Positions 26,360 to 34,464 of a stretch of 64,000 nucleotides of DNA are shown here, piece by piece. A program made the position numbers and the translations under genes. The stretch's first letter is position 1; the number at the start of each line of letters is the position of its first letter. Source of the DNA: Alphaproteobacteria bacterium (lineage in GTDB: Bacteria > Pseudomonadota > Alphaproteobacteria > Rhizobiales > Aestuariivirgaceae). The notes under the pieces are model-generated. The model was not told the origin of the DNA and did not search any database. It saw nothing but the letters and a program-made list of their open reading frames with translations. The DNA lies in the NCBI GenBank assembly GCA_024640405.1, contig JAHEFB010000010.1, positions 29,332-93,331 of the forward strand, written 5' to 3'.

Positions 26360-28123
26360 TCAACTTTCAGGCACACCGAGATGGCGAAGGAATACCGCAA
26401 TCCTTTCCAGGGCTGGAGGGGAAAACACCATGGCGTCCTTGAATTTTGTAATGGTGAAATCAGGAAATTCCGCCATCAGCACCTGCATTGAAGCGTCGGC
26501 CTCCTGCTTGCGGCCGGCGGCCAGCAACACCGGGGCCAGGTTACGGTGGATCCAGTAAGCGGTCGGGCGCTCGGTCAGGGCACGGCTGAAATAGTCGGCC
26601 GATGCCGCGTAGTCTTCCGCAACCTGATGGGCGCTTGCGATGCCCACATAGTTGTTAAAATTCATCGGATCGAGAGGGCTGAGCCGTATTGCCCGTTCAA
26701 AATGGGGAATGGCGGACTCCGGCCGATCAGAATAGACTTCCAGCCAACCGATCCTGCTGTGCGCCCAGGCTGCATTAACATCGAGCGAAATTGCCCGCTC
26801 AAGAAGCGTTCGCGCCGCGCCGAAATTGCGCGCGAAAGTGTGCACTGACCCCAGCACGGCCAATATCAGCGGATCTTCGGCGGACATGCTTGCCGCACGT
26901 TCGGCATGCTGCAGGGCGCGTCTTTTTGCTGAACTGATGTCTTCGACCCAGTTGTACACCGAATGTTGTGCCCAAGACCAGGCAGACAGCGCCAGCGCCA
27001 ACGGGTAATCGGGATCAATTTCCAGGGCTTTCCTGAGCAGGCCGAGCGCCGTCGCAGATTCGTCCTTGTCCAGCATCCAGACATGATGCATGGCACGCAT
27101 TGTATAGTCGTAGGCGCCCAGATTCCCCGACGGCTTCCGGTTGACCCTTTCAATCTCCGCCTTCTGGATTGAAGGATGGATCGCTCCGGCTACCTGTTCG
27201 GTAATCCGGTCCTGAAGTTCAAAAATTTCTTCGTCCGTCCCGTCGTATTTCTCGGCCCACAAGTGGGCTCCTGTGCCAGTTTCGATAAGCTGCACGGTGA
27301 TGCGCAGGCGACCTGGTGCCCGTTGCACCGATCCCTCCAGCAGGTATGCGACACCAAGCTCGCGGCCGATTTGCATCACGTTTTTTGGCGTACCCTTGTA
27401 GGTAAACGCTGAATTGCGCGCGATGACGAAAAACGAACGAATTCGCGACAAGGCAGCCGTAAGCGCCTCGACAACGCCGTCAGCAAAGAACTCCTGATCC
27501 GGGTCAGCGGACATGTTGTCGAAGGGCAACACAACAATGGACGGTTTGTCCGGCAGGCTCGGCGTAAGACCGGATTCCTGAACATAATCAATATCGGGGC
27601 TCGGCCACAGATAGACCCGCACCGGCTGCGAGATGTTTTTCAGTGTCCGTTCGCCACCGCCGTGAAATGTCTCCGCGACTTTGCCCTTGACCTGCTCATA
27701 GGCCCCGGCACTCAGCACCACCCCGCCTGATTTACATATTTCCTGGAGCCGGGCAGCAATGTTGACACCGTCACCGTAGACATCCGTTCCCTCTCGCATG
27801 ACGTCGCCAAGATTTAACCCCACCCTGAGTTCCACCATCATGTCCGTTTCATGGCCTGCATTGAATTTGACCATTGCCTGTTGAATGGCGATGGCGGCGT
27901 TCACAGCGTCAATGATACTGGCGAAAATGATGATGGCTCCATCTCCCATGACTTTCACAATGCGGCCGCGGTACGCCGCTACCTGAGGCGATACAACCGT
28001 GCTGCGCAGTCTCTTGAGGAGAGCAAGAGTTCCCTCTTCATCCTTGCCCATGAGGCGGGAGTATCCCACGACATCAAGAACCATGATGGCTGCCAGCTGC
28101 CTGTCCGTGTGGCCGTTGGTCAA
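26360..28123 (-). CDS. Class III adenylate cyclase with TolB-like and TPR domains
   Basis: This is a 587-residue protein. The N-terminal cyclase domain (about residues 10-175) has IMVLDVVGYSRLMGKDE, KVMGDGAIIIF and VYGDGVNIAARLQ. A FlgO/TolB-like segment follows near residue 195 (PSIVVLPFDNMS), then TPR repeats from about 345 to the end. The proposed start is TTG at 28123, overlapping the stop of the decarboxylase gene as TTGA with GGGAGA upstream. It gives the usual short N-terminus before the cyclase domain; longer frames would read inside the decarboxylase gene. Such proteins are frequent in Hyphomicrobiales. It is coupled to the decarboxylase and cysteine-synthase genes. Confidence 0.85.
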   Translation of the reverse strand: MTNGHTDRQLAAIMVLDVVGYSRLMGKDEEGTLALLKRLRSTVVSPQVAAYRGRIVKVMGDGAIIIFASIIDAVNAAIAIQQAMVKFNAGHETDMMVELRVGLNLGDVMREGTDVYGDGVNIAARLQEICKSGGVVLSAGAYEQVKGKVAETFHGGGERTLKNISQPVRVYLWPSPDIDYVQESGLTPSLPDKPSIVVLPFDNMSADPDQEFFADGVVEALTAALSRIRSFFVIARNSAFTYKGTPKNVMQIGRELGVAYLLEGSVQRAPGRLRITVQLIETGTGAHLWAEKYDGTDEEIFELQDRITEQVAGAIHPSIQKAEIERVNRKPSGNLGAYDYTMRAMHHVWMLDKDESATALGLLRKALEIDPDYPLALALSAWSWAQHSVYNWVEDISSAKRRALQHAERAASMSAEDPLILAVLGSVHTFARNFGAARTLLERAISLDVNAAWAHSRIGWLEVYSDRPESAIPHFERAIRLSPLDPMNFNNYVGIASAHQVAEDYAASADYFSRALTERPTAYWIHRNLAPVLLAAGRKQEADASMQVLMAEFPDFTITKFKDAMVFSPPALERIAVFLRHLGVPES

Positions 28124-29553
28124 ATCGTTTCTCCCACATCCGCTACCTGCCGCTGCATATGCTTCCAGGTGGACAGGATCAGGCCGGCCACAAGGTCTGC
28201 GTCGTCGTCTGCGGTTGCGTCGCTGATCACCGATATGCGCATGACCCATTCGCCCCGCCACATACCCCCGCTGACAAAGATTAACCCGCTGTCCCTGAGA
28301 GCCATTATGACTGCCTCGGTCTGCTCCTTGCGTCTGTCAGGCGGGTTGCGGACATCACCAAAGGCGACCACGATCTGATTGAGGACAACCTCGTTGATGA
28401 CGCGAATTCCGTCGCATTGCGACAACCGCTCGGCGATGTGACGGGCGACACCGCAATGGCGCGCCACGAGTTCTTCCACTCCCTTGCGTCCGAGGGTCTT
28501 GAGCATGGCCCAGGTCGGCACACCACGCGCACGCCGTGACAGCTCAGGTACAAGGAAGCAGGGAATGCGGTCATCATCACCATGCGGCGGAAGATAACTG
28601 GCATCGATGCCCATGGCCGCTTGCAGGGAGTGATGATCCCTTACGATTGCATAGCCGCTGTCGAATGGCGTCTGCAGCCATTTATGACCATCAACAGACC
28701 AGGAATCCGCACCTTCGACACCGTGTGTAAGGTGGCGATAATCCGGGTGCGCGCGGGCCCACAACCCGAAGGCGCCATCTATATGCAACCAGGCATCATG
28801 CTTGCGAGCTATTTCGACAAGGTCGCAGAACGGGTCGAACGACCCGGTATTGATCTGGCCTGCCTGGGCGACAATGATCCGGGGGCCGGTTGTTGCCGCC
28901 ACCTGCCTGACAAGATCTGAAGCAACCATCCGTCCCTGGCTGTCGGTATCTACTCTTCGCACCCGGTTGCGGCCCATGCCAAGGTATCCAAGCGCCGAGA
29001 AAACGGATGTGTGTGCGTCATCTCCCACGAACACAGTGATTGGCGGCGCGCCGAACAGGCCGTCGCTATCCGGATCCCAATCGAGTCTTCGAAGCACCGC
29101 TCCGCGTGCCGCCGACAGTGCGGTAAAGTTGCCGACCGTCCCGCCGGTGACGAAGCCGACGGCGGCCTTGCGCGGCAGATCGAGGATTTCAAGCAGCCAG
29201 TTCCCCGCTACTTCTTCAACGGCTGCCGCTGTTGGTGAAGTCGAATGAAAGGCCGCATTCTGACCCCATGCGCTCACCAGCCAGTCAGCGGCAACACCTG
29301 CCGGTGCCGAGCCACCGAGGACCCAGCCGAAGAAACGAGGGTGTGCCATCTGGGTCAGCCCCTGTTCACCGCGCCTGACCAGGTCTTCGATGACACCCTG
29401 GGCATTGCCGCCGGCATCGGGAAACGGCTCGGAGAATACTTCGAGCATTTCCCGGTAACTTCGCGCGGGAGGACACTTGCGCCCAGGCAGGCTGCGCCGG
29501 TACGCCAGGGCCTGCGAGAAAGCCGATTCCAACACCTTGAGCTGATCATTCAT
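28120..29553 (-). CDS. Group II PLP-dependent amino acid decarboxylase
   Basis: This is a 477-residue decarboxylase of the aromatic-amino-acid/cysteine-sulfinate/glutamate class. The PLP lysine lies in SVDGHKWLQTPFD. FVTGGTVGNFTAL binds the phosphate, and LHIDGAFGLWA holds the aspartate that pairs with the pyridine nitrogen. The start at 29553 follows the cysK-like stop by one base. The gene order of a cysteine-synthase-like enzyme and this decarboxylase suggests that its substrate may be a product of that enzyme, such as cysteate, but the family also includes tryptophan and tyrosine decarboxylases. Its stop is overlapped by a cyclase start. Confidence 0.87.
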   Translation of the reverse strand: MNDQLKVLESAFSQALAYRRSLPGRKCPPARSYREMLEVFSEPFPDAGGNAQGVIEDLVRRGEQGLTQMAHPRFFGWVLGGSAPAGVAADWLVSAWGQNAAFHSTSPTAAAVEEVAGNWLLEILDLPRKAAVGFVTGGTVGNFTALSAARGAVLRRLDWDPDSDGLFGAPPITVFVGDDAHTSVFSALGYLGMGRNRVRRVDTDSQGRMVASDLVRQVAATTGPRIIVAQAGQINTGSFDPFCDLVEIARKHDAWLHIDGAFGLWARAHPDYRHLTHGVEGADSWSVDGHKWLQTPFDSGYAIVRDHHSLQAAMGIDASYLPPHGDDDRIPCFLVPELSRRARGVPTWAMLKTLGRKGVEELVARHCGVARHIAERLSQCDGIRVINEVVLNQIVVAFGDVRNPPDRRKEQTEAVIMALRDSGLIFVSGGMWRGEWVMRISVISDATADDDADLVAGLILSTWKHMQRQVADVGETI

Positions 29554-29554
29554 G

Positions 29555-30634
29555 TCAGGACATCTTGTAGCCGGGTGTGGACTCGGAAATCGCGACTTCC
29601 TCGTCATTCATGTCTTCGGGAATGTCTTCAAACAACGGCGTTGACAGGTAGCGCTCACCGGTATCGGGCAGCATGCACAGTATCGACGAGCCGGGCTCCG
29701 CCTTTTCAGCAAGCTCCATTGAGACCGCAAAGGTGGCACCGCCGGAAATACCGGTAAGGATACCTTCCTGACTGGCCAGCTTCTTCGACCATTCGACACC
29801 CACCGGCCCGGCAATCGGACGCAGGTCATCATAATAATTGTTGTCCACGGCCTCCTGCAGCACCGCGGGAACAAAATCAGGCGTCCAGCCCTGGATCGGG
29901 TGAGGCTCGAAAGCCGGGTGGCTGGCAGCAGGTGCGCCATCGCTTTCGCGCTGCTGTAGATGACCGCTGCCGAGAAGTTGCGCGTTGGCGGGTTCGGCAA
30001 GGATTATTCTGGTCTCCGGTCGTTTTTCCCGCAGCACCCTTCCTATGCCGGTCAGCGTACCGCCTGTGCCATAGCCGGTGACAAAATAGTCCAGACGGGA
30101 ACCTTCGAAATCAGTGAGAATCTCCTGTGCGGTTGTCGCGGCATGGATTTCCGCATTTGCCTCGGTTTCGAACTGTCGGGCCAATAACCAGCCATGCGCT
30201 TCTGCGAGTTCAGCGGCCTTGCGGTACATGCCGAAGCCCTTTTCCGCCCTTGGTGTCAAAATCACCTTTGCGCCAAGAAGCCGCATCAATCGGCGCCTCT
30301 CGATGGAAAAACTGTCCGCCATGGTAACGACAAGGGGATAGCCTTTTTGCGCACAGACCATCGCCAGACCAATGCCCGTATTGCCGCTGGTAGCCTCCAC
30401 CACCGTTTGGCCGGGCTTGAGAGCCCCGCTGCGCTCTGCAGCCTCTATGATGTTGACTGCAAGGCGATCCTTGACCGATCCGGCAGGATTGAAAGCTTCG
30501 AACTTGACATATATGTCGATGCCCCTGGGCCCCAGATTATTCACCCGAATGACCGGGGTATTGCCGATTGTGTCCAGGACACTGTCAAAACGGCGACCAA
30601 GCCCGCTGGTTGTTCTAAGTGTTCCCGCGCTCAT
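29555..30634 (-). CDS. Cysteine-synthase-like PLP enzyme (beta family)
   Basis: This is a 359-residue PLP enzyme of fold type II. The lysine is in NPAGSVKDRLA, the substrate loop is TSGNTGIGLAM and the phosphate loop is GYGTGGTLTGIGR. The ISGGATF segment near the C-terminus is typical of O-acetylserine sulfhydrylase. It has two departures: a charged insert after ANAQLLGSGHLQQRE and a C-terminal acidic extension ending PGYKMS. The good ribosome binding site AGAGGA precedes the ATG. It could make cysteine, or a relative such as cysteate or sulfocysteine, for the decarboxylase that follows after one base. Confidence 0.85.
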   Translation of the reverse strand: MSAGTLRTTSGLGRRFDSVLDTIGNTPVIRVNNLGPRGIDIYVKFEAFNPAGSVKDRLAVNIIEAAERSGALKPGQTVVEATSGNTGIGLAMVCAQKGYPLVVTMADSFSIERRRLMRLLGAKVILTPRAEKGFGMYRKAAELAEAHGWLLARQFETEANAEIHAATTAQEILTDFEGSRLDYFVTGYGTGGTLTGIGRVLREKRPETRIILAEPANAQLLGSGHLQQRESDGAPAASHPAFEPHPIQGWTPDFVPAVLQEAVDNNYYDDLRPIAGPVGVEWSKKLASQEGILTGISGGATFAVSMELAEKAEPGSSILCMLPDTGERYLSTPLFEDIPEDMNDEEVAISESTPGYKMS

Positions 30635-30792
30635 TGTATTTCCTCTTCACAGTTGTTGCGTTGTCTTCCTGCCGCCCGGGGCCAATGCATCAGGCCGGCA
30701 ATCAGCTTTAGTCTGCGGAGAGGTACCCGATCGATCGGATCGGGTCTTGAGCGAAATCTGAGGGAAATATGAGGACGCAGCAGGAAAGCGGT

Positions 30793-32364
30793 TCAGCGAA
30801 TGCCGTGGCGGGTCAGGGCTGCAGAAAACCGCGCCTTGATGGCGTCATCGCTGAACGGGAAAGATCTGAAAAACTGTGCCTGCGAGATACCGTGCCCGTG
30901 AAGTTTGAGCCGTTGCGCCCACTGGGCCGCCAACTGGCGCCTGCCCGCCAATTCACTGGTCAGCACGGCAATCAGCCAGATATGATCATGCGCGCCGGGT
31001 TCATTTGCAGCGCGCGCTGCCCAACCTGCCGCCTCCTCATCGCGGCCATCCATCGACAGGCTCATGGCACGGGTTGCCAGCATCGCATACAACATGGGGT
31101 CGAGAGGGCTGAGGGAACGTGCCTCGTCGGACAGACGCCGTCCCTCTTCAGTGGCGCCGGATACCGTTTCAGTCCAGGCACGGGCATAGATTCCCTGCGC
31201 AAAGCTGGGACTTAGGGATGTGGCCCGGTTGAGCCATCCAAGAGCTCCGCTCAGATCGTCGCACAGCCACAATGACCGTCCCATGTTGAAATTGGCGAAA
31301 GGGTCCATCGGGTCAAGTTCGATGGCACGCTCGGCTGCACCGCGAGCCGCCAATACTGCCTGATTCCGATCGGTGGAATAGTGCATGAAGGCCGTCTTGA
31401 AGTGAGCAAAAGACAAAGCTGCATGAGCACGCGCAAAACCCGGTTCCAAAGAAATCGCCTTCTCGAACATGGCAACGGCGCGGTGGTTCTCATTCTCATC
31501 AAACCTGTACAGGTTCTGCAGTCCGAGATGATAAAGAGACCAGACGTCTATATTGTCCGGCGATTTCAACCGCGCCCTCGAGGCCTCGCTGAGTGGTATC
31601 TGAACTTCAACCGCAAACACCACCTGGGCAATGATTGTTTCACGAATCTGGTGAATTTCCTCCATGGCAGACTGAAACCGGTCTGCCCAAATTACCTGCT
31701 CATTGGTGGTGTCGGCCAATTCCACGTTGACGGTGACCCGCTTTCCGGCAGCTTCAACACTGCCGGTCAGGCAGAAGCGAATACCAAGCCGGCGTCCGAT
31801 TTCACCCAGGTCATCGGTGTTTGACCTGAACCTGAACGACGATCCCCGGGCAATCACCGATATCCAGCGCAATCGCGAGATCGCTGCAATCAGTTCGTGT
31901 GGGATGGCCTCACTCAAGGTGCCGGAGGCGGCGTCGGTGCCCAGCACATCAAACGGCAATATTGCGATCGATGGACGTCCTGACGATATCAGCGAAATGG
32001 CTTCGCCGGATTGCGCTTCATCAGCTTCGATATTGGCAAACCGGGCGTCGGCGGCTTCGATACTAAACGGCGCAACCCAGCGAAAACCCTTGCCATGAAT
32101 AGTCTTTATGACTGTTTGAGTGCTGCCGGAGTCGTTTACCGCGCGACGAGCAGATTTGACACATGTGGACAGCGCCGATTCCGTGACGGCCCGATCATTC
32201 CAGAGGACCGTCAGCAATTCCTCCTTGGTGACAAGCCTTTCATTGTGGGCGAGCAGGTACTGCAGGAGGTCGAGCGCCATCGGTTCAACATCGACGGCTC
32301 CATCGCTGCCGCGCAACTCCTGGCGCGCCGTATCGAGTCTGAAGTCGCCGAACTGGTAGATCAT
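30793..32364 (-). CDS. Winged-helix (OmpR/CadC-type) regulator with TPR domain
   Basis: This is a 523-residue putative transcription regulator. Residues 1-100 form a Trans_reg_C winged helix (FGDFRLDTARQELRG, then LLTVLWNDRAVTESALSTCVKSARRA and GKGFRWVAPF). A TolB-like segment follows (PSIAILPFDVLG), then TPR repeats from about residue 265 onward. The TolB/TPR part resembles that of the cyclase gene at 26360, as if the same sensory part had been joined to a different output. No transmembrane segment is visible, unlike CadC. It probably regulates the PLP enzyme and cyclase genes 158 bases downstream on the same strand, an inference from position. Confidence 0.87.
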   Translation of the reverse strand: MIYQFGDFRLDTARQELRGSDGAVDVEPMALDLLQYLLAHNERLVTKEELLTVLWNDRAVTESALSTCVKSARRAVNDSGSTQTVIKTIHGKGFRWVAPFSIEAADARFANIEADEAQSGEAISLISSGRPSIAILPFDVLGTDAASGTLSEAIPHELIAAISRLRWISVIARGSSFRFRSNTDDLGEIGRRLGIRFCLTGSVEAAGKRVTVNVELADTTNEQVIWADRFQSAMEEIHQIRETIIAQVVFAVEVQIPLSEASRARLKSPDNIDVWSLYHLGLQNLYRFDENENHRAVAMFEKAISLEPGFARAHAALSFAHFKTAFMHYSTDRNQAVLAARGAAERAIELDPMDPFANFNMGRSLWLCDDLSGALGWLNRATSLSPSFAQGIYARAWTETVSGATEEGRRLSDEARSLSPLDPMLYAMLATRAMSLSMDGRDEEAAGWAARAANEPGAHDHIWLIAVLTSELAGRRQLAAQWAQRLKLHGHGISQAQFFRSFPFSDDAIKARFSAALTRHGIR

Positions 32365-32492
32365 GCCGGAAATGATAACAAACTATCTGGCGGTGTCGAT
32401 CCAATTCGGTTGCCGCAGCGCGACCTTCAGGACAGTGTACGGCCCGTTCATGCAGTTGGCCCGGATACACTTCAAGCAGCCGGGAGCGGCTT

Positions 32493-33479
32493 TCAACAGA
32501 CGTTTTTGTCCAATTGTCCGCCGGTAGTTGTCCAGCGTGCCGTCAGGATGCAGTTGGCCCGGGTCAGACCCTGGACCTGCACCTGCTGGCCCAGCACAAG
32601 TTCCTGGACATTGGCTTGCTGAGCCACGCCGAACTCCGAAGACTCAAACAGTGGACCAAAGATGGACAGCGTGCCGAGCGCCACCATCATACCCATGCAT
32701 ACCCAGGCAAGCGGTCGGGCGCGACTTGACCGAAGGGTGGGACGCTGCTGTCCCGGATGAAACCGCCGGCTGGTCGCACGTGCCATGCGCGAACGTTGCG
32801 GCCTGGGAATATCACTCGCTGCCGTTCCGGTTTGCAGATATCTGGTCTCGAAGCGCCAGACGATTTCACTCCTGCTGTGTTTCGACAGCAACCGCCTGCC
32901 CCTGATCTCACCCTGGAGCATACGCACCGCATGTCGGCGATGGTTCTCAGCCAGTCTTCTGGCAAGCGTCTGCAGACTGCGGTGATAGGAGAAGTGTTTC
33001 CTGTAGAACTGGCGTTCTAGCTTGGCGGCAACACGTGCAAACTGTGTTGAATCCTGGGCTCCCAGAATATTCAGTTTGAACTGGTTGCCCAGCTTGTGGG
33101 ACATGAAGCAGAACTTGGCATAATACTGGCTGAGCTCCGGATGTTTACGAACCAGATGCTCCCACCTGTCGTCCAGCTTCAGATAAACCCGCGGACGCAT
33201 CTGAGGCCCGGCTGCCTTGGTCTGATGCATCTGCTCCTGCATCAGGAACTGCGCCCTCAGTCGCAGGTAACGATTCCGCCGGTCATCGTCGCGAAGGACT
33301 TCGTAAGCCTCCTGAATTTCGTGGAATTTCTGCTGAGGTTCACCATCATCTTCATCCTGATTCCGATCCGGATGAAATTTCTTGGCGAGTGCCCGATGGG
33401 CCGCTTTGACAACTTCCGGATCTGCCTCGGAAGACAACCCTAGTACGGCGAAGTAGTCCTTAGTCGGATCACAATGCAT
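32493..33479 (-). CDS. DnaJ-domain protein with C-terminal membrane segment
   Basis: This is a 328-residue protein. The start at 33479 places a J domain at about residues 6-72, with the HPD motif in KFHPDRNQ, as needed to stimulate an Hsp70. A basic helical middle follows, then one hydrophobic segment near residues 257-277 (AWVCMGMMVALGTLSIFG) and a short tail of about 50 residues. There is no glycine/phenylalanine or zinc-finger region, so it is a type C J-protein. It is probably anchored in the inner membrane with its J domain in the cytoplasm. The longer open frame upstream is cysteine-rich and unlikely. Divergent from the ectB cluster. Confidence 0.8.
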   Translation of the reverse strand: MHCDPTKDYFAVLGLSSEADPEVVKAAHRALAKKFHPDRNQDEDDGEPQQKFHEIQEAYEVLRDDDRRNRYLRLRAQFLMQEQMHQTKAAGPQMRPRVYLKLDDRWEHLVRKHPELSQYYAKFCFMSHKLGNQFKLNILGAQDSTQFARVAAKLERQFYRKHFSYHRSLQTLARRLAENHRRHAVRMLQGEIRGRRLLSKHSRSEIVWRFETRYLQTGTAASDIPRPQRSRMARATSRRFHPGQQRPTLRSSRARPLAWVCMGMMVALGTLSIFGPLFESSEFGVAQQANVQELVLGQQVQVQGLTRANCILTARWTTTGGQLDKNVC

Positions 33480-33933
33480 TTTTACGCAACTCACATCTTT
33501 CTTCCCGGTCACGCAAGTGGACCTCACACACGTGACAGAAAGAACCGTTCGGGAGCCATCCCTGTATATTGGAAGCTTTAGTACGCCACCCCCAATACAC
33601 TCAGTCAAAATCATTATATTGACCAGAATGTGGCTACGGTATTCACGGCAGTAATCTCTTTGTGAGATTCGGCCGCGGGTTCGACATGCGATGTGGGAAT
33701 GTGCCGTAGCGTGACGTGCTGGATTTCATTCACAGTCATCTTCGAACGCCAACCGGCACGATAATGCCGGAAAAGCCGGTCAGGTGTTTGGCATCAGGCA
33801 AAAATCCCCAATGTGGCGAAAATACACATCCAAGCCGCGACTGGCCAATTTGAGATGTCCAGTGCGAAATCAGGACACATGACGCACAGTCAACCCGCTG
33901 CAGCAACGTCCAAAATCGCGCATTTGTCGTCGG

Positions 33934-33961
33934 CCGGTTAACACATTCACATACCGGTTAA
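33934..33961. promoter_or_regulatory. Two CCGGTTAA repeats 20 bp apart
   Basis: CCGGTTAA occurs at 33934-33941 and again at 33954-33961, exactly two helical turns apart. They lie about 85-110 bases upstream of the sigma-54-type promoter, a usual position for an enhancer-binding activator. The assignment as activator sites is inference from spacing and position. Confidence 0.4.
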
Positions 33962-34041
33962 TGTGGCCTGTTTGCCCCTTAAACGAAAAAATCGGCATTC
34001 GAAACCGCAAAATACCCCCACATTCCGACATCGCGGGGAGG

Positions 34042-34058
34042 CTGGCATAGTTGTTGCT
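34042..34058 (+). promoter_or_regulatory. Sigma-54 (RpoN)-type promoter upstream of ectB
   Basis: The sequence CTGGCATAGTTGTTGCT matches the -24/-12 consensus TGGCAYR-N4-TTGCW, with GG and GC separated by the required ten bases. Transcription would start near 34069, about 50 bases before the first possible ATG and 396 before the likely ectB start. It is the only match this good that I noticed in the surrounding intergenic DNA. Use of RpoN would put the cluster under an enhancer-binding activator, often linked to nitrogen or stress signals. Confidence 0.6.
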
Positions 34059-34119
34059 TCGTGTTCAGGGCGTTTAACGAAAATTAACAACTGTATCAAT
34101 TCGAAACGGGATAAGGGCG

Positions 34120-34464
34120 ATGACGGCGGTAAAGGGAAAAACTGAACAATCAGGAATTCACAAGACCCCTGGAAAGGCAGCAACGGCAAAAGCACCAAAG
34201 GTATTTCTTTGCGAAACCAAACCGTGTGTCTGGTCGATACGCGATGACACCAACACTCACGGCGGCCTCTTCCAGAGCAAGCTCGATGCGTACCGGTTTG
34301 TCCGCTCTGAATTTCCTGCCCGGACCAAGGTCATCCACATCCCAAGCACACCGATTTCGCGCGATTCCGGCAGCTTTTCAACAAGATCGGAACTGTCGCG
34401 CAATGCAGTTGCAACAAGACAATGCCACCGTATCCAACGCGACCAAACAACAAGAAGATCAGCG
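34120..34464 (+). other. In-frame 115-codon extension upstream of ectB (possible separate or fused small protein)
   Basis: The open frame of ectB continues upstream without a stop to an ATG at 34120. The first half reads like protein, with KVFLCETKPCVWSIRDD, GGLFQSKLDAYRFVRSEFP and VIHIP; it recalls small DUF2188-like domains that predict a compact alpha/beta fold. The second half is basic and less structured. Transcription from the sigma-54-type promoter would include it. It may be an N-terminal domain fused to EctB, or coding remnants before an internal start. GGCGATGACGGCGG at the upstream ATG lacks a good ribosome binding site. Confidence 0.4.
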
